Below, one piece after another: positions 1-5,390 of a DNA stretch of 5,390 bases. Made by a program: the position numbers and the translations under genes. This DNA comes from Candidatus Berkelbacteria bacterium (GTDB taxonomy: Bacteria; Patescibacteriota; UBA1384; JAHJRZ01): the NCBI GenBank assembly GCA_026397195.1, contig JAPLVI010000088.1, forward strand, positions 1 to 5,390. The letters run 5' to 3'. The stretch's first letter is position 1. Every line of letters begins with the position of its first letter. Below the pieces are notes generated by a model that was given only the letters and a program-made list of their open reading frames with translations, was not told the DNA's origin and searched no databases.

Positions 1-1
1 T

Positions 2-3000
2 GGGGTGTGGCACTCAAACGATGCCACTACTTCTACTATTGCCGACAGCACTGCAAACGGCAACAACGGCACAAAAAAAGCGGCCAATGAACCGATAGAA
101 GCAGATGGAAAAATCGGCAAGGCACAGAGTTATGATGAGACGAATGACTATGTGAATGTCGGGACAGCAGTATCTGGGCTTTCAGATTATACTCTTACAG
201 CGTGGATTAAAACAAGTAAAACAGAAGATAGCACAATTATTGGGAACTACGACGCTTCTTATAATTATTGGATGATAATTGATAACGGTGGAGATATTCA
301 GCTATATTCTGGAACTTGGTTGTCAGGAGATAACTTCAAGAGCATAACTGATAATAATTGGCATTTTATAGTTGGTTCAAGAAGTGGAACTACGGGTTAT
401 CTTTATATTGATGGGCAATTAGATAAAACGGGTAATGTAGGAAGCGCCATCACATCTTCTTTAAACACTTACCTTGGACGCAACCCCGGAGGTACGAATC
501 CTTTTGGCGGCATAATCGACGAAATGCGTATCTCTTCTTCCGCCCGTTCGGCTCCTTGGATTGCGGCGGAGTATAAGAATCAGACAGATATTTTTAATAC
601 CATAGATTCAGAAAAAACACCCATAGAAACCACAGGCACTTATTCTTCGATCGCCAAAGACATGGCTTTTAATACTAATTTAACTTTATTCAATACCTCT
701 CAAACATTAAACGGCGGCACAGCTTCTTATTCCATCAGAACCGGACCAGTAAGCGTTCCTGACGGCACCTGGACCGGTTGGGTAGCGGTCACTCCCGGAG
801 CTGATCCTTCAGATACGCTTGATAACAACCGATACGCCCAAGTCAAAGTAGATCTTACTGGCACAGGCAGCGCTACCCCGGATATTAATTCATTTACCTT
901 ATCATATTTTTCTGTTCCGGGCACATCAGTAATTAGTACTCCGGCAGACGGATCTTCTTTTGGTGCCGGAGATGTGGCGATTGCCGGAACTGCTACATCA
1001 AACAGCGGCGCTTCAATGGTTCGCGTTGAGGTCTCGACCGACGGCGGCACAACCTGGAATAATGCCACCGGAACAGATAATTGGACATATACTTTTGTCT
1101 CTCCTCCCAGCGGGATCTATAATATAAAATCACGTGTTTATAATAGTGATAATGTTTATGAAACTGCCGGCGCAGGCATAAATATTACCGTCGATGCTGA
1201 CCAACCCACCTCAGCGATTAACTATCCGGTAAATGGGTCGGGGTATTATTCTCCTAATCTTTTGGTCGCTGGCACATCAAGTGACACCGGCGGCGGTAAT
1301 GTCTCTAAAGTTGAAATTAAGGTCACTAAAGGCGGAACAACTATTAAAGATTGGACTCAAGCCACCAATACTGGCACAAATTTCTCCACTTGGTCATATT
1401 CGCAAAACTCAATTTTAGAAGATGACCAGACATATTTAATTGAATCCCGAGCGACGGATAATTTCGGTAATGTGCAGACAACTCTTGGCTCATCGACAAT
1501 TACGGTTGATTTAACTTATCCCTCATCATCTGTCACTTCCCCCAAAGACGGAGATAAATTTAAAGTCGAAGATAGGAAGATAGACGGCACAGCAACGACT
1601 AATAATGGCCAGGCACTCTCGAAGATAGAAGTAAGAATTATGAAGTTAGGGGATATTGCGCAAAAAACCACAGCCGAGACGACCGGCAAAATTGTAGTTC
1701 AAGACTGGACAGCCGGCAGCGGTCTCGAGTCGTGGTCATACATAATACCTAATTCATTATTCATAATTCACGGAGGAGGCTACTATCAAATCCAATCGCG
1801 GGCCACAAATATAGTCAGTTTTGTTGAGTCCCCCTCTCCCGGTATCACTATCCTGGTTGACGACAAACCGCCGACCGTCCCCTCAAACCCTATTCTTCAA
1901 GATATAACTAATTATTCCGAAGGAATAAATGCTTTGTTCCTGCAATTTGATGTTTCAAAAGATAATGAAACTTTGGTGAAAGAATATGAGATTTCAGTTA
2001 ATGGTAAAATCTCAAAGCTTCAAGTTCAAGGCGTAAACGAAAAACAATCATCGGCTGAGCCCATCTCTATTGTTCTTACTTTAGACCAAGGGGTGAAGGA
2101 AGGAGCTAATTCTGTTTCTATTAAAGCCAAAGATGAAGTGGACAACACCAGTGATTCTTCTAAAACGGCTTCAGTTGAAATCAAAAAGCAAAGCGGCAAC
2201 ATCACTGATATTGAAATTAAAAACATTACTTTAGTCAAAAAACAGGGGGACGACGAGAAAACGTCAGCCCTGGTACAATATAAAACATCTATTCCTGCTT
2301 CGACAATTGTTTATTGGGATGAAACCAATCCCGAAGGAAGTGGAGCCAAGGCTTACTCCGAACCATCTCTCAATTACAACCACACCGCCATTGTCGATAA
2401 TCTGACACCGGACACAAATTTCAAGGTTAAAATTGAAGGAATTGATGAGTACGGTAATCAGATTGAGAGTGCAGTCCAGTCATTTAAATCAACTCCTAAG
2501 CCAGAAGAAGAGTCAATTTTGCGTATTATCATTAAGGCCCTTGAAGATCTCTTTTCTTGGGCGAAAAAGGTTATGGCCGCACCGTTCAGCGAAAAGAAAA
2601 ATTTAGCCGAGGAAACAAAAAACTATCTCTCCCTTAAGACAATTGATACTTCAGAAAAGTTATCAGCTGACAAAACGCAGACAGGAACGACCAAAACTTC
2701 GCTAGTTGCTTTGAGCTTCCGCAAGGGTTCAGTCCTTGTTAAAGAGAATATGTCCCTGACCGGAAATGGCCTAAAGAATATCTTTAATACAAATCTGCAG
2801 TCGCAGGTCTTGAAGACAAATATCTTGGATTCAAACTTTGGTATTGCTCTTGATAAATCTCCTGAACCCGGCAAAAAGGTAATCTACAAATTAGATAAAA
2901 TTGATCAATCGGCCAAAGTGTTAGTTCCCGGCGCCGAAAACCAGCTGGTTCCTGAAATTAAAGACATCGAGACCAAGGAGATTATTACCACCAAGGAGAA

Positions 3001-3298
3001 GGCAGAATATCTTGTTATCTTCAAGACAGACATTCCTGCCAAAGCAGAAATTTTAGCTGGAGAGAGAAAAATAACCGAAGAAAATAATAACCTTTCTCAC
3101 TCTTTTTATCTCGACAGCCTCAACCCAGGAGATACAATAAAATACAAACTGACTGTATTGGGCCCCTATGGAACTACCAAAGAATCTGACGAGCAGTCAT
3201 TTACAGTCCCAAAGCCCGAACAACAAAAAACCATCTGGCAGATTATTATTGATGCCTTAATTAGCTCTTTTGATTGGTTGAAAAATATATTAAAATGA
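2..3298 (+). CDS. Large modular surface protein: LamG-like, tandem Ig-like and FnIII-like domains (5' partial)
   Basis: Probably a secreted or surface-anchored adhesin or structural protein; no catalytic motif is visible. The frame is open to the left edge, and the GTG at position 5 lies inside a typical LamG opening (GVWHSND, then DSTANGNNGT), so the true start and any signal peptide are upstream. Residues are counted from that GTG. Residues 1-190 are LamG/concanavalin-like (IGKAQSYDETNDYV, YTLTAWIKT, GYLYIDGQLDKTG, GGIIDEMRISSSARSAPWIAAEY). Residues 200-303 form a linker beta domain. Residues 307-397, 401-502 and 506-620 are three Ig-like repeats, 622-726 a divergent fourth beta domain, 733-828 and 983-1067 two FnIII-like domains, each followed by PKPE and a hydrophobic/amphipathic helix (838-857, 1077-1096). 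No LPXTG sorting signal is seen, so the last helix may be the anchor. In related architectures a DUF2341 domain often precedes LamG. The stop overlaps the next start. Exact function is unknown. Confidence 0.88.
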   Translation, partial: GVWHSNDATTSTIADSTANGNNGTKKAANEPIEADGKIGKAQSYDETNDYVNVGTAVSGLSDYTLTAWIKTSKTEDSTIIGNYDASYNYWMIIDNGGDIQLYSGTWLSGDNFKSITDNNWHFIVGSRSGTTGYLYIDGQLDKTGNVGSAITSSLNTYLGRNPGGTNPFGGIIDEMRISSSARSAPWIAAEYKNQTDIFNTIDSEKTPIETTGTYSSIAKDMAFNTNLTLFNTSQTLNGGTASYSIRTGPVSVPDGTWTGWVAVTPGADPSDTLDNNRYAQVKVDLTGTGSATPDINSFTLSYFSVPGTSVISTPADGSSFGAGDVAIAGTATSNSGASMVRVEVSTDGGTTWNNATGTDNWTYTFVSPPSGIYNIKSRVYNSDNVYETAGAGINITVDADQPTSAINYPVNGSGYYSPNLLVAGTSSDTGGGNVSKVEIKVTKGGTTIKDWTQATNTGTNFSTWSYSQNSILEDDQTYLIESRATDNFGNVQTTLGSSTITVDLTYPSSSVTSPKDGDKFKVEDRKIDGTATTNNGQALSKIEVRIMKLGDIAQKTTAETTGKIVVQDWTAGSGLESWSYIIPNSLFIIHGGGYYQIQSRATNIVSFVESPSPGITILVDDKPPTVPSNPILQDITNYSEGINALFLQFDVSKDNETLVKEYEISVNGKISKLQVQGVNEKQSSAEPISIVLTLDQGVKEGANSVSIKAKDEVDNTSDSSKTASVEIKKQSGNITDIEIKNITLVKKQGDDEKTSALVQYKTSIPASTIVYWDETNPEGSGAKAYSEPSLNYNHTAIVDNLTPDTNFKVKIEGIDEYGNQIESAVQSFKSTPKPEEESILRIIIKALEDLFSWAKKVMAAPFSEKKNLAEETKNYLSLKTIDTSEKLSADKTQTGTTKTSLVALSFRKGSVLVKENMSLTGNGLKNIFNTNLQSQVLKTNILDSNFGIALDKSPEPGKKVIYKLDKIDQSAKVLVPGAENQLVPEIKDIETKEIITTKEKAEYLVIFKTDIPAKAEILAGERKITEENNNLSHSFYLDSLNPGDTIKYKLTVLGPYGTTKESDEQSFTVPKPEQQKTIWQIIIDALISSFDWLKNILK
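5..574 (+). other. LamG/concanavalin A-like domain region of the surface protein
   Basis: This encodes residues 1-190 of the large protein. The order of conserved blocks is that of the LamG/Laminin_G_3 jelly-roll fold: an N-terminal DSTANGNNGT block, GKIGKAQSYDETNDYVNVG, a YTLTAWIKT strand, a NNWHFIVGSRSG strand, YLYIDGQLDKTG, and the closing FGGIIDEMRISSSARSAPWI. Such domains usually bind carbohydrate or protein ligands outside the cell. The first residues of the domain are cut by the window edge. The ligand cannot be told from the sequence. Confidence 0.8.
923..1864 (+). repeat. Three tandem Ig-like domain repeats inside the surface protein
   Basis: Three protein-level repeats lie at 923-1195, 1205-1510 and 1520-1864 (residues 307-397, 401-502, 506-620). 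Each starts with a [ST]-x-[IV]-x-x-P-x-[DN]-G block (ISTPADGSS, INYPVNGSG, VTSPKDGDK). Each continues with a [AD]GTA/AGTS strand, a [RK]-[VI]-E-[VI] strand (VRVEVSTDGG, SKVEIKVTKGG, SKIEVRIMK), a W-[ST]-Y strand, and a Y-x-I-x-S-R-[AV] strand (YNIKSRVYN, YLIESRATDN, YQIQSRATN). They close with I-T-[VI]-x-V-D. This looks like an extracellular stalk built by domain duplication. Repeat 3 is longer than the other two because of an insertion before its W strand. Confidence 0.78.
1752..1771 (+). repeat. Short AT-rich 7-base tandem repeat inside the third Ig-like domain
   Basis: Three near-identical units ATTCATT, ATTCATA and ATTCAC begin at 1752, 1759 and 1766, a period of 7 bases. The period is not a multiple of three, so the similarity is at DNA level rather than from repeated amino acids. 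The stretch is translated as roughly NSLFIIHG (residues 583-590), next to the W strand of Ig-like repeat 3, where repeat 2 has a shorter polar NSILEDDQ. It may be a small simple-sequence or insertion relic; chance is also possible. Confidence 0.4.
2201..2575 (+). repeat. C-terminal module, copy A: FnIII-like domain + PKPE linker + amphipathic helix
   Basis: Residues 733-857 of the surface protein. A beta-rich FnIII-like domain (KTSIPASTIVYWDE, then NLTPDTNFKVKIEGIDEYGN) ends in QSF and PKPE. A hydrophobic/amphipathic helix follows, IIIKALEDLFSWAKKVM (residues 841-857). The pattern recurs as copy B at the protein's C-terminus: IPA, a buried H before an LxP turn, YG, ES, QSF, PKPE, III-x-AL, F-x-W-x-K. 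Copy A is internal, followed by roughly 125 more residues before copy B begins. The helix is about 20 residues with interspersed charges, more consistent with a membrane-surface or oligomerisation helix than a classical transmembrane segment. Confidence 0.72.
2951..3292 (+). repeat. C-terminal module, copy B: FnIII-like domain + PKPE linker + terminal helix
   Basis: Residues 983-1096 of the surface protein, one residue short of its end. It matches copy A through KTDIPAKAEI, the SLNPGDTIKYKLTVLGPYG block, ES-x-x-QSF (SDEQSFTV), PKPE and the helix IIIDALISSFDWLKNIL (residues 1080-1096). Compared with copy A, the helix has fewer charges and is strictly terminal, so it is the better candidate for a membrane or cell-envelope anchor. 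The two copies are clearly related at protein level but have diverged strongly, so this is an old duplication. Confidence 0.72.
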
Positions 3299-3693
3299 AC
3301 TACCATGGACTACGTCCATGGTATCCTCGGTCTGACGCCTCGGCCAGTTCGACACCTCCTCCGCTCGCCTCGACTCGCTTCGGGCTGGCTCGTATCCCCG
3401 CCAGACGCGAGAGATATTTATTTATCAAGTTTTTTGCATATCTTGTTTTAGTTTCAGGTTTTCTCTGCCTGTTGGCAGCTTTAATTAGCAGTATTTTAGT
3501 TTGGTTCTATTTTAAAGACGCCCAAATCGGCAAAAAACTAATCCTTGAGTTGGTAATTTTGATTTCAGGGGTTATGGGTCTATTCATAAGCCTAGGGCTT
3601 TATCAGTATTTGATTTCTTTCATTGGGGTTGATCAGGAAATCAAGAAGATTAAAGAGGAGGTTGAGGATTTAGAGGAAAAAGTAGAAAAATGA
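3295..3693 (+). CDS. Small two-helix membrane protein with C-terminal coiled coil (unknown family)
   Basis: A 132-residue protein I do not recognise. From ATG 3295, residues 1-41 are a basic Ser/Pro/Ala/Arg-rich leader. Residues about 45-73 form a hydrophobic segment (FFAYLVLVSGFLCLLAALIS) and about 82-110 a second one (LILELVILISGVMGLFISLG). Residues 112-132 are a highly charged heptad-like coiled coil (IKKIKEEVEDLEEKVEK). With the basic leader inside, both termini would be cytoplasmic. The start is chosen because ATG 3295 overlaps the upstream stop as ATGA; no ATG lies between it and the first membrane helix, and an upstream in-frame TTG (3274) has less support. No Shine-Dalgarno is visible, so translation probably depends on coupling. 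The leader is encoded by a GC-rich palindromic block and may not belong to the ancestral protein. Lying just before an ABC ATPase and permease, it is plausibly an accessory subunit. Confidence 0.72.
   Translation: MNYHGLRPWYPRSDASASSTPPPLASTRFGLARIPARRERYLFIKFFAYLVLVSGFLCLLAALISSILVWFYFKDAQIGKKLILELVILISGVMGLFISLGLYQYLISFIGVDQEIKKIKEEVEDLEEKVEK
3299..3418 (+). repeat. GC-rich, palindrome-containing element read in frame within the small membrane protein gene
   Basis: By hand count, 72 of the 112 bases from 3301 to 3412 are G or C (about 64%), against AT-rich flanks. The block starts with a perfect hairpin (3301-3323). It also contains an imperfect long stem: TATCCTCGGTCTGACG at 3322-3337 pairs with 3399-3416 (CG, CAGAC, CGAG, GATA) with two bulges and one mismatch. 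An inner stem GCCAG (3343-3347) pairs with CTGGC (3385-3389). Short direct repeats are present: CCTCGG at 3325 and 3338, CGCCTCG at 3336 and 3366, and CTCG units every 5 bases from 3364. It is open in the frame of the small gene. This resembles a dispersed palindromic element or folded RNA more than native coding sequence. Its boundaries are approximate and no target-site duplication is evident. Confidence 0.6.
3301..3323 (+). promoter_or_regulatory. Perfect 10-bp inverted repeat just after a start codon
   Basis: TACCATGGAC (3301-3310), a 3-base loop TAC (3311-3313), then the exact reverse complement GTCCATGGTA (3314-3323). It begins 3 bases after the stop of the surface protein and at base +7 of the small membrane protein, so it could cover the early coding region of that gene and make its translation depend on ribosomes arriving from upstream. 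No T-run follows, so a classical rho-independent terminator is not supported. It could alternatively be an mRNA 3'-end stabiliser for the surface protein or one arm of the GC-rich element. Confidence 0.65.
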
Positions 3694-4382
3694 AAAAAGT
3701 AGTTATTAGTGTTGATAATGTCAAAAAAAGATATAAACTAGGAAAAATCTTCGTTGATGTGCTTCGCGGAGTTGACTTTGAAATACATTCAACCGAGTTT
3801 GTTATTCTTTTTGGTCCTTCGGGAGCAGGCAAGACAACACTCGTTGATTTAATCGCTGGGTTGGATTTGCCTGATTCTGGAAAGATTAAAGTAAGAAATT
3901 TGACTATTAATGAATTGCCGGAGAAAGAGCTGGCAATGTATCGGCGAAGAAAAATCGGTTTAGTCTTTCAGGAGTTTAACCTTGTTGAAAATATGACAGC
4001 GGTAGAAAACGTCGCCCTGCCGCTTATTTTCGATAATTTTGCAAAGAGTGTCCGAGAAAAAAGAGCAGTTGATCTTCTCTCTGAATTAGGGCTTGCCCAT
4101 CGCCTTAATCACCGACCATCTGAGCTTTCCGGCGGCGAACAACAGAGAGTATCGATTGCCCGGGCGCTAGTTAATAACCCCTGGATTCTTTTGATTGACG
4201 AGCCGACCGGCGATTTGGATTCCCAAAATGCCCATGAAATCATGGAATTGATCAGTTCTTTAAATAAGAAGGGCAAACGAACAATTTTGCTCGTGACCCA
4301 CAACCCCGATTATCTACATTATGCTAATCGTGTTTTACAAATTGTTGACGGAAGAATAGTCGGCGAGAAAGTAATAGGATAA
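3690..4382 (+). CDS. ABC transporter ATP-binding protein, LolD/MacB/FtsE-like
   Basis: A full-length 230-residue nucleotide-binding subunit, the usual size for LolD/MacB/FtsE-type ATPases. It hydrolyses ATP on the cytoplasmic side to drive a FtsX-like permease. All motifs are intact: Walker A GPSGAGKTT (residues 42-50), Q-loop with Q94 (LVFQEFNL), signature LSGGEQQRVSIARAL (146-160), Walker B ILLIDEP (166-172), D-loop TGDLDS (173-178) and switch histidine H204 (LLVTHNPDY). The stretch FQEFNLVENMTAVENVALPL is typical of the family that works with MacB/LolC/LolE/FtsX-type permeases rather than six-helix exporters. ATG 3690 overlaps the previous stop as ATGA; a purine-rich AGAGGA (3672-3677) lies 12 bases upstream, rather far for a strong Shine-Dalgarno, so coupling is likely. 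The permease follows after 2 bases. The substrate is not determined, so no symbol is given. Confidence 0.95.
   Translation: MKKVVISVDNVKKRYKLGKIFVDVLRGVDFEIHSTEFVILFGPSGAGKTTLVDLIAGLDLPDSGKIKVRNLTINELPEKELAMYRRRKIGLVFQEFNLVENMTAVENVALPLIFDNFAKSVREKRAVDLLSELGLAHRLNHRPSELSGGEQQRVSIARALVNNPWILLIDEPTGDLDSQNAHEIMELISSLNKKGKRTILLVTHNPDYLHYANRVLQIVDGRIVGEKVIG
4376..4379 (+). promoter_or_regulatory. Shine-Dalgarno for the permease gene
   Basis: AGGA lies inside the last codons of the ATPase gene, 5 bases before ATG 4385. It is the clearest ribosome binding site in the window and supports ATG 4385 as the permease start. Confidence 0.65.
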
Positions 4383-4384
4383 AA

Positions 4385-5390
4385 ATGAGAATAATTGATT
4401 CTTATCGTATCGCCAAAGCAAATCTATTTCGTTCAAGGGCCCGTTCGTTTTTGACGATTTTTGGGGTAGTGGTGGGAGTATCGGCAATTGTGCTTCTTGT
4501 TTCGTTGGGAATTGGTTTGCAAAGATTGACCGTAGAAAAAATCGCCAGCAGTGATCTTTTAACGACTATAAATGTTAGTGCCAAAAAAGATTCAGGCCGG
4601 ATATTAAATGATGCGGCAGTTTCTAAATTTAAAGAAATTAAAAATGTAACGGCGGTGGCACCTTCAGTCAAAAGTGTGGCAACTGCAACTTATAATCAAG
4701 TAACAACTTCAACTTTGGTTTATGGTATAGAATCTAATTATTTTGGTATAGAAGGCATAAATATTGATGTTGGAAATAATCAATTCAACGGAGAAAAGGA
4801 AGTTGTAATTTCCCGTGCCCTTGCTAAAACTTTGGGCGTTGAAGACCCGAGTAGTATGGTAAATCAAAAAATCGAACTAAAATTTATAATTATTGATGAG
4901 GATAAACCAGAGGAGGCAAAAGAAATTAATGAGACTTTTAATATTATTGCCATTGATAAGGGTGAGACTGTGGGGGTAGCTTATGCGCCTTTATCCTTTT
5001 TGAAAAAAAATTTAAACGAAGAGAAATTTGATGCAGTAAAGGTCAAAGTTAATAACAGAAAAAATGTTGTTGAGGTAAAGAAAAAAATCGAAGAATTAAA
5101 TTATAATGTTTCCACTATGTCTGATTTGATTTCTCAAATCGAAACTGTCTTTTTAGTTTTAGAAATAATCTTGGGAATTATTGGTGGTATTGGTCTTTTT
5201 GTTGCCTCTATCGGTATTATTAATACAATGACGATCGCACTCTTGGAGCGGACTCACGAAATCGGCATTATGAAAGCGGTTGGTGCTTCAAATAATGATA
5301 TTAGAAAAATTTTTCTTAGTGAAGCGGTTCTAATATCTTTTTTGGGAGGATTACTTGGATTAATTTCCGCTATATTAATAGGAATACTTT
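4385..5390 (+). CDS. ABC transporter permease, MacB/FtsX family (3' partial)
   Basis: The first 335 residues of a membrane subunit, read by direct translation from ATG 4385 to the right edge with no stop. The N-terminus MRIIDSYRIAKANLFRSRAR followed by SFLTIFGVVVGVSAIVLLVSLG is the usual MacB-type cytoplasmic stretch and first membrane helix (residues about 21-44). Residues about 45-250 form the extracytoplasmic MacB_PCD-like domain (VTAVAPSV near 88-95, EVVISRALAKTLGVEDP near 139-155). Helix 2 spans about 255-280, followed by the family hallmark NTMTIALLERTHEIGIMKAVGAS (280-302) at the ATPase interface. The third helix (about 313-335) is cut by the edge; MacB-type permeases normally have four, so roughly 50-70 residues should be missing. 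It pairs with the ATPase encoded immediately upstream. Family members extrude peptides or lipoproteins or transmit force across the membrane (MacB, LolCE, FtsX); which applies here cannot be told. Confidence 0.93.
   Translation, partial: MRIIDSYRIAKANLFRSRARSFLTIFGVVVGVSAIVLLVSLGIGLQRLTVEKIASSDLLTTINVSAKKDSGRILNDAAVSKFKEIKNVTAVAPSVKSVATATYNQVTTSTLVYGIESNYFGIEGINIDVGNNQFNGEKEVVISRALAKTLGVEDPSSMVNQKIELKFIIIDEDKPEEAKEINETFNIIAIDKGETVGVAYAPLSFLKKNLNEEKFDAVKVKVNNRKNVVEVKKKIEELNYNVSTMSDLISQIETVFLVLEIILGIIGGIGLFVASIGIINTMTIALLERTHEIGIMKAVGASNNDIRKIFLSEAVLISFLGGLLGLISAILIGIL

Noticed and set aside
5..7. GTG at position 5 as the true start of the surface protein.
   Set aside because: It lies inside a typical LamG opening (GVWHSND), no signal peptide follows, and the frame is open to the window edge. 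The gene starts upstream.
727..1068. Antisense open frame of 113 codons within the surface protein gene.
   Set aside because: It is a mirror of the Ig-like coding region with no recognisable domain or ribosome binding site. The + strand frame is clearly the real gene.
3274..3294. In-frame TTG at 3274 as the start of the small membrane protein (adds 7 residues).
   Set aside because: ATG 3295 is a better codon and forms the ATGA overlap also seen at the next junction. TTG 3274 has no convincing Shine-Dalgarno.
3296..3298. TGA read as glycine, as in Gracilibacteria/Absconditabacteria.
   Set aside because: TGA fits as a true stop at both 3296-3298 and 3691-3693, each overlapping a new start, and no in-frame TGA interrupts a conserved domain.
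3301..3330. Hairpin 3301-3323 as a rho-independent terminator for the surface protein.
   Set aside because: The stem is only moderately GC-rich, it is followed by TCCTCGG rather than a T-run, and three coupled genes continue downstream.
3325..3412. The GC-rich block as a tRNA or other known structured RNA.
   Set aside because: No CCA end, T-loop (TTCRA in context) or anticodon-arm arrangement could be assembled. The stems found do not match a riboswitch I recognise, so only a generic element is reported.
4402..4671. Antisense open frame of 89 codons at the start of the permease gene.
   Set aside because: It overlaps the well-supported MacB/FtsX N-terminus, and its translation shows no family features.

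Overview
The window is a stretch of one co-directional gene cluster on the + strand. The base composition is AT-leaning, the code is standard (TGA acts as stop at two junctions) and the genes are packed with almost no spacing. The large surface protein combines a LamG-type fold, tandem Ig-like domains and an 'APWIAAEYKNQ'-type hinge. Together with the tight packing, this suggests a Patescibacteria/CPR-like bacterium (for example Parcubacteria or Microgenomates). That placement is inferred from style; no phylogenetic marker gene is present.

Layout. (1) Positions 2-3298 hold the 3' part of a very large modular extracellular protein, open at the left edge. In order it has a LamG/concanavalin-like domain, a linker domain, three tandem Ig-like domains, a divergent fourth beta domain, and a C-terminal module (fibronectin-III-like domain, PKPE linker, hydrophobic/amphipathic helix) that occurs twice. 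(2) Positions 3295-3693 encode a small protein with two predicted membrane helices and a charged C-terminal coiled coil. Its first ~40 codons lie in a GC-rich, palindrome-containing block unlike the surrounding DNA. (3) Positions 3690-4382 encode a complete LolD/MacB/FtsE-type ABC ATPase. (4) From 4385 to the right edge runs a MacB/FtsX-type ABC permease, cut off inside its third membrane helix.

The first two junctions are 4-base ATGA overlaps. The third is a 2-base gap with a close AGGA Shine-Dalgarno, so the genes probably form one translationally coupled transcript. The ATPase and permease should form one transporter or mechanotransmission complex. The small coiled-coil membrane protein is a plausible accessory subunit, and the large surface protein a plausible client or extracellular effector. 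No promoter or convincing rho-independent terminator was found, and no gene-free stretch exceeds 300 bases.

Most worth a second look: the GC-rich palindromic element at about 3299-3418, which appears to be translated in frame as the N-terminus of the small membrane protein, and the duplicated 'beta domain plus helix' module at the C-terminus of the surface protein.
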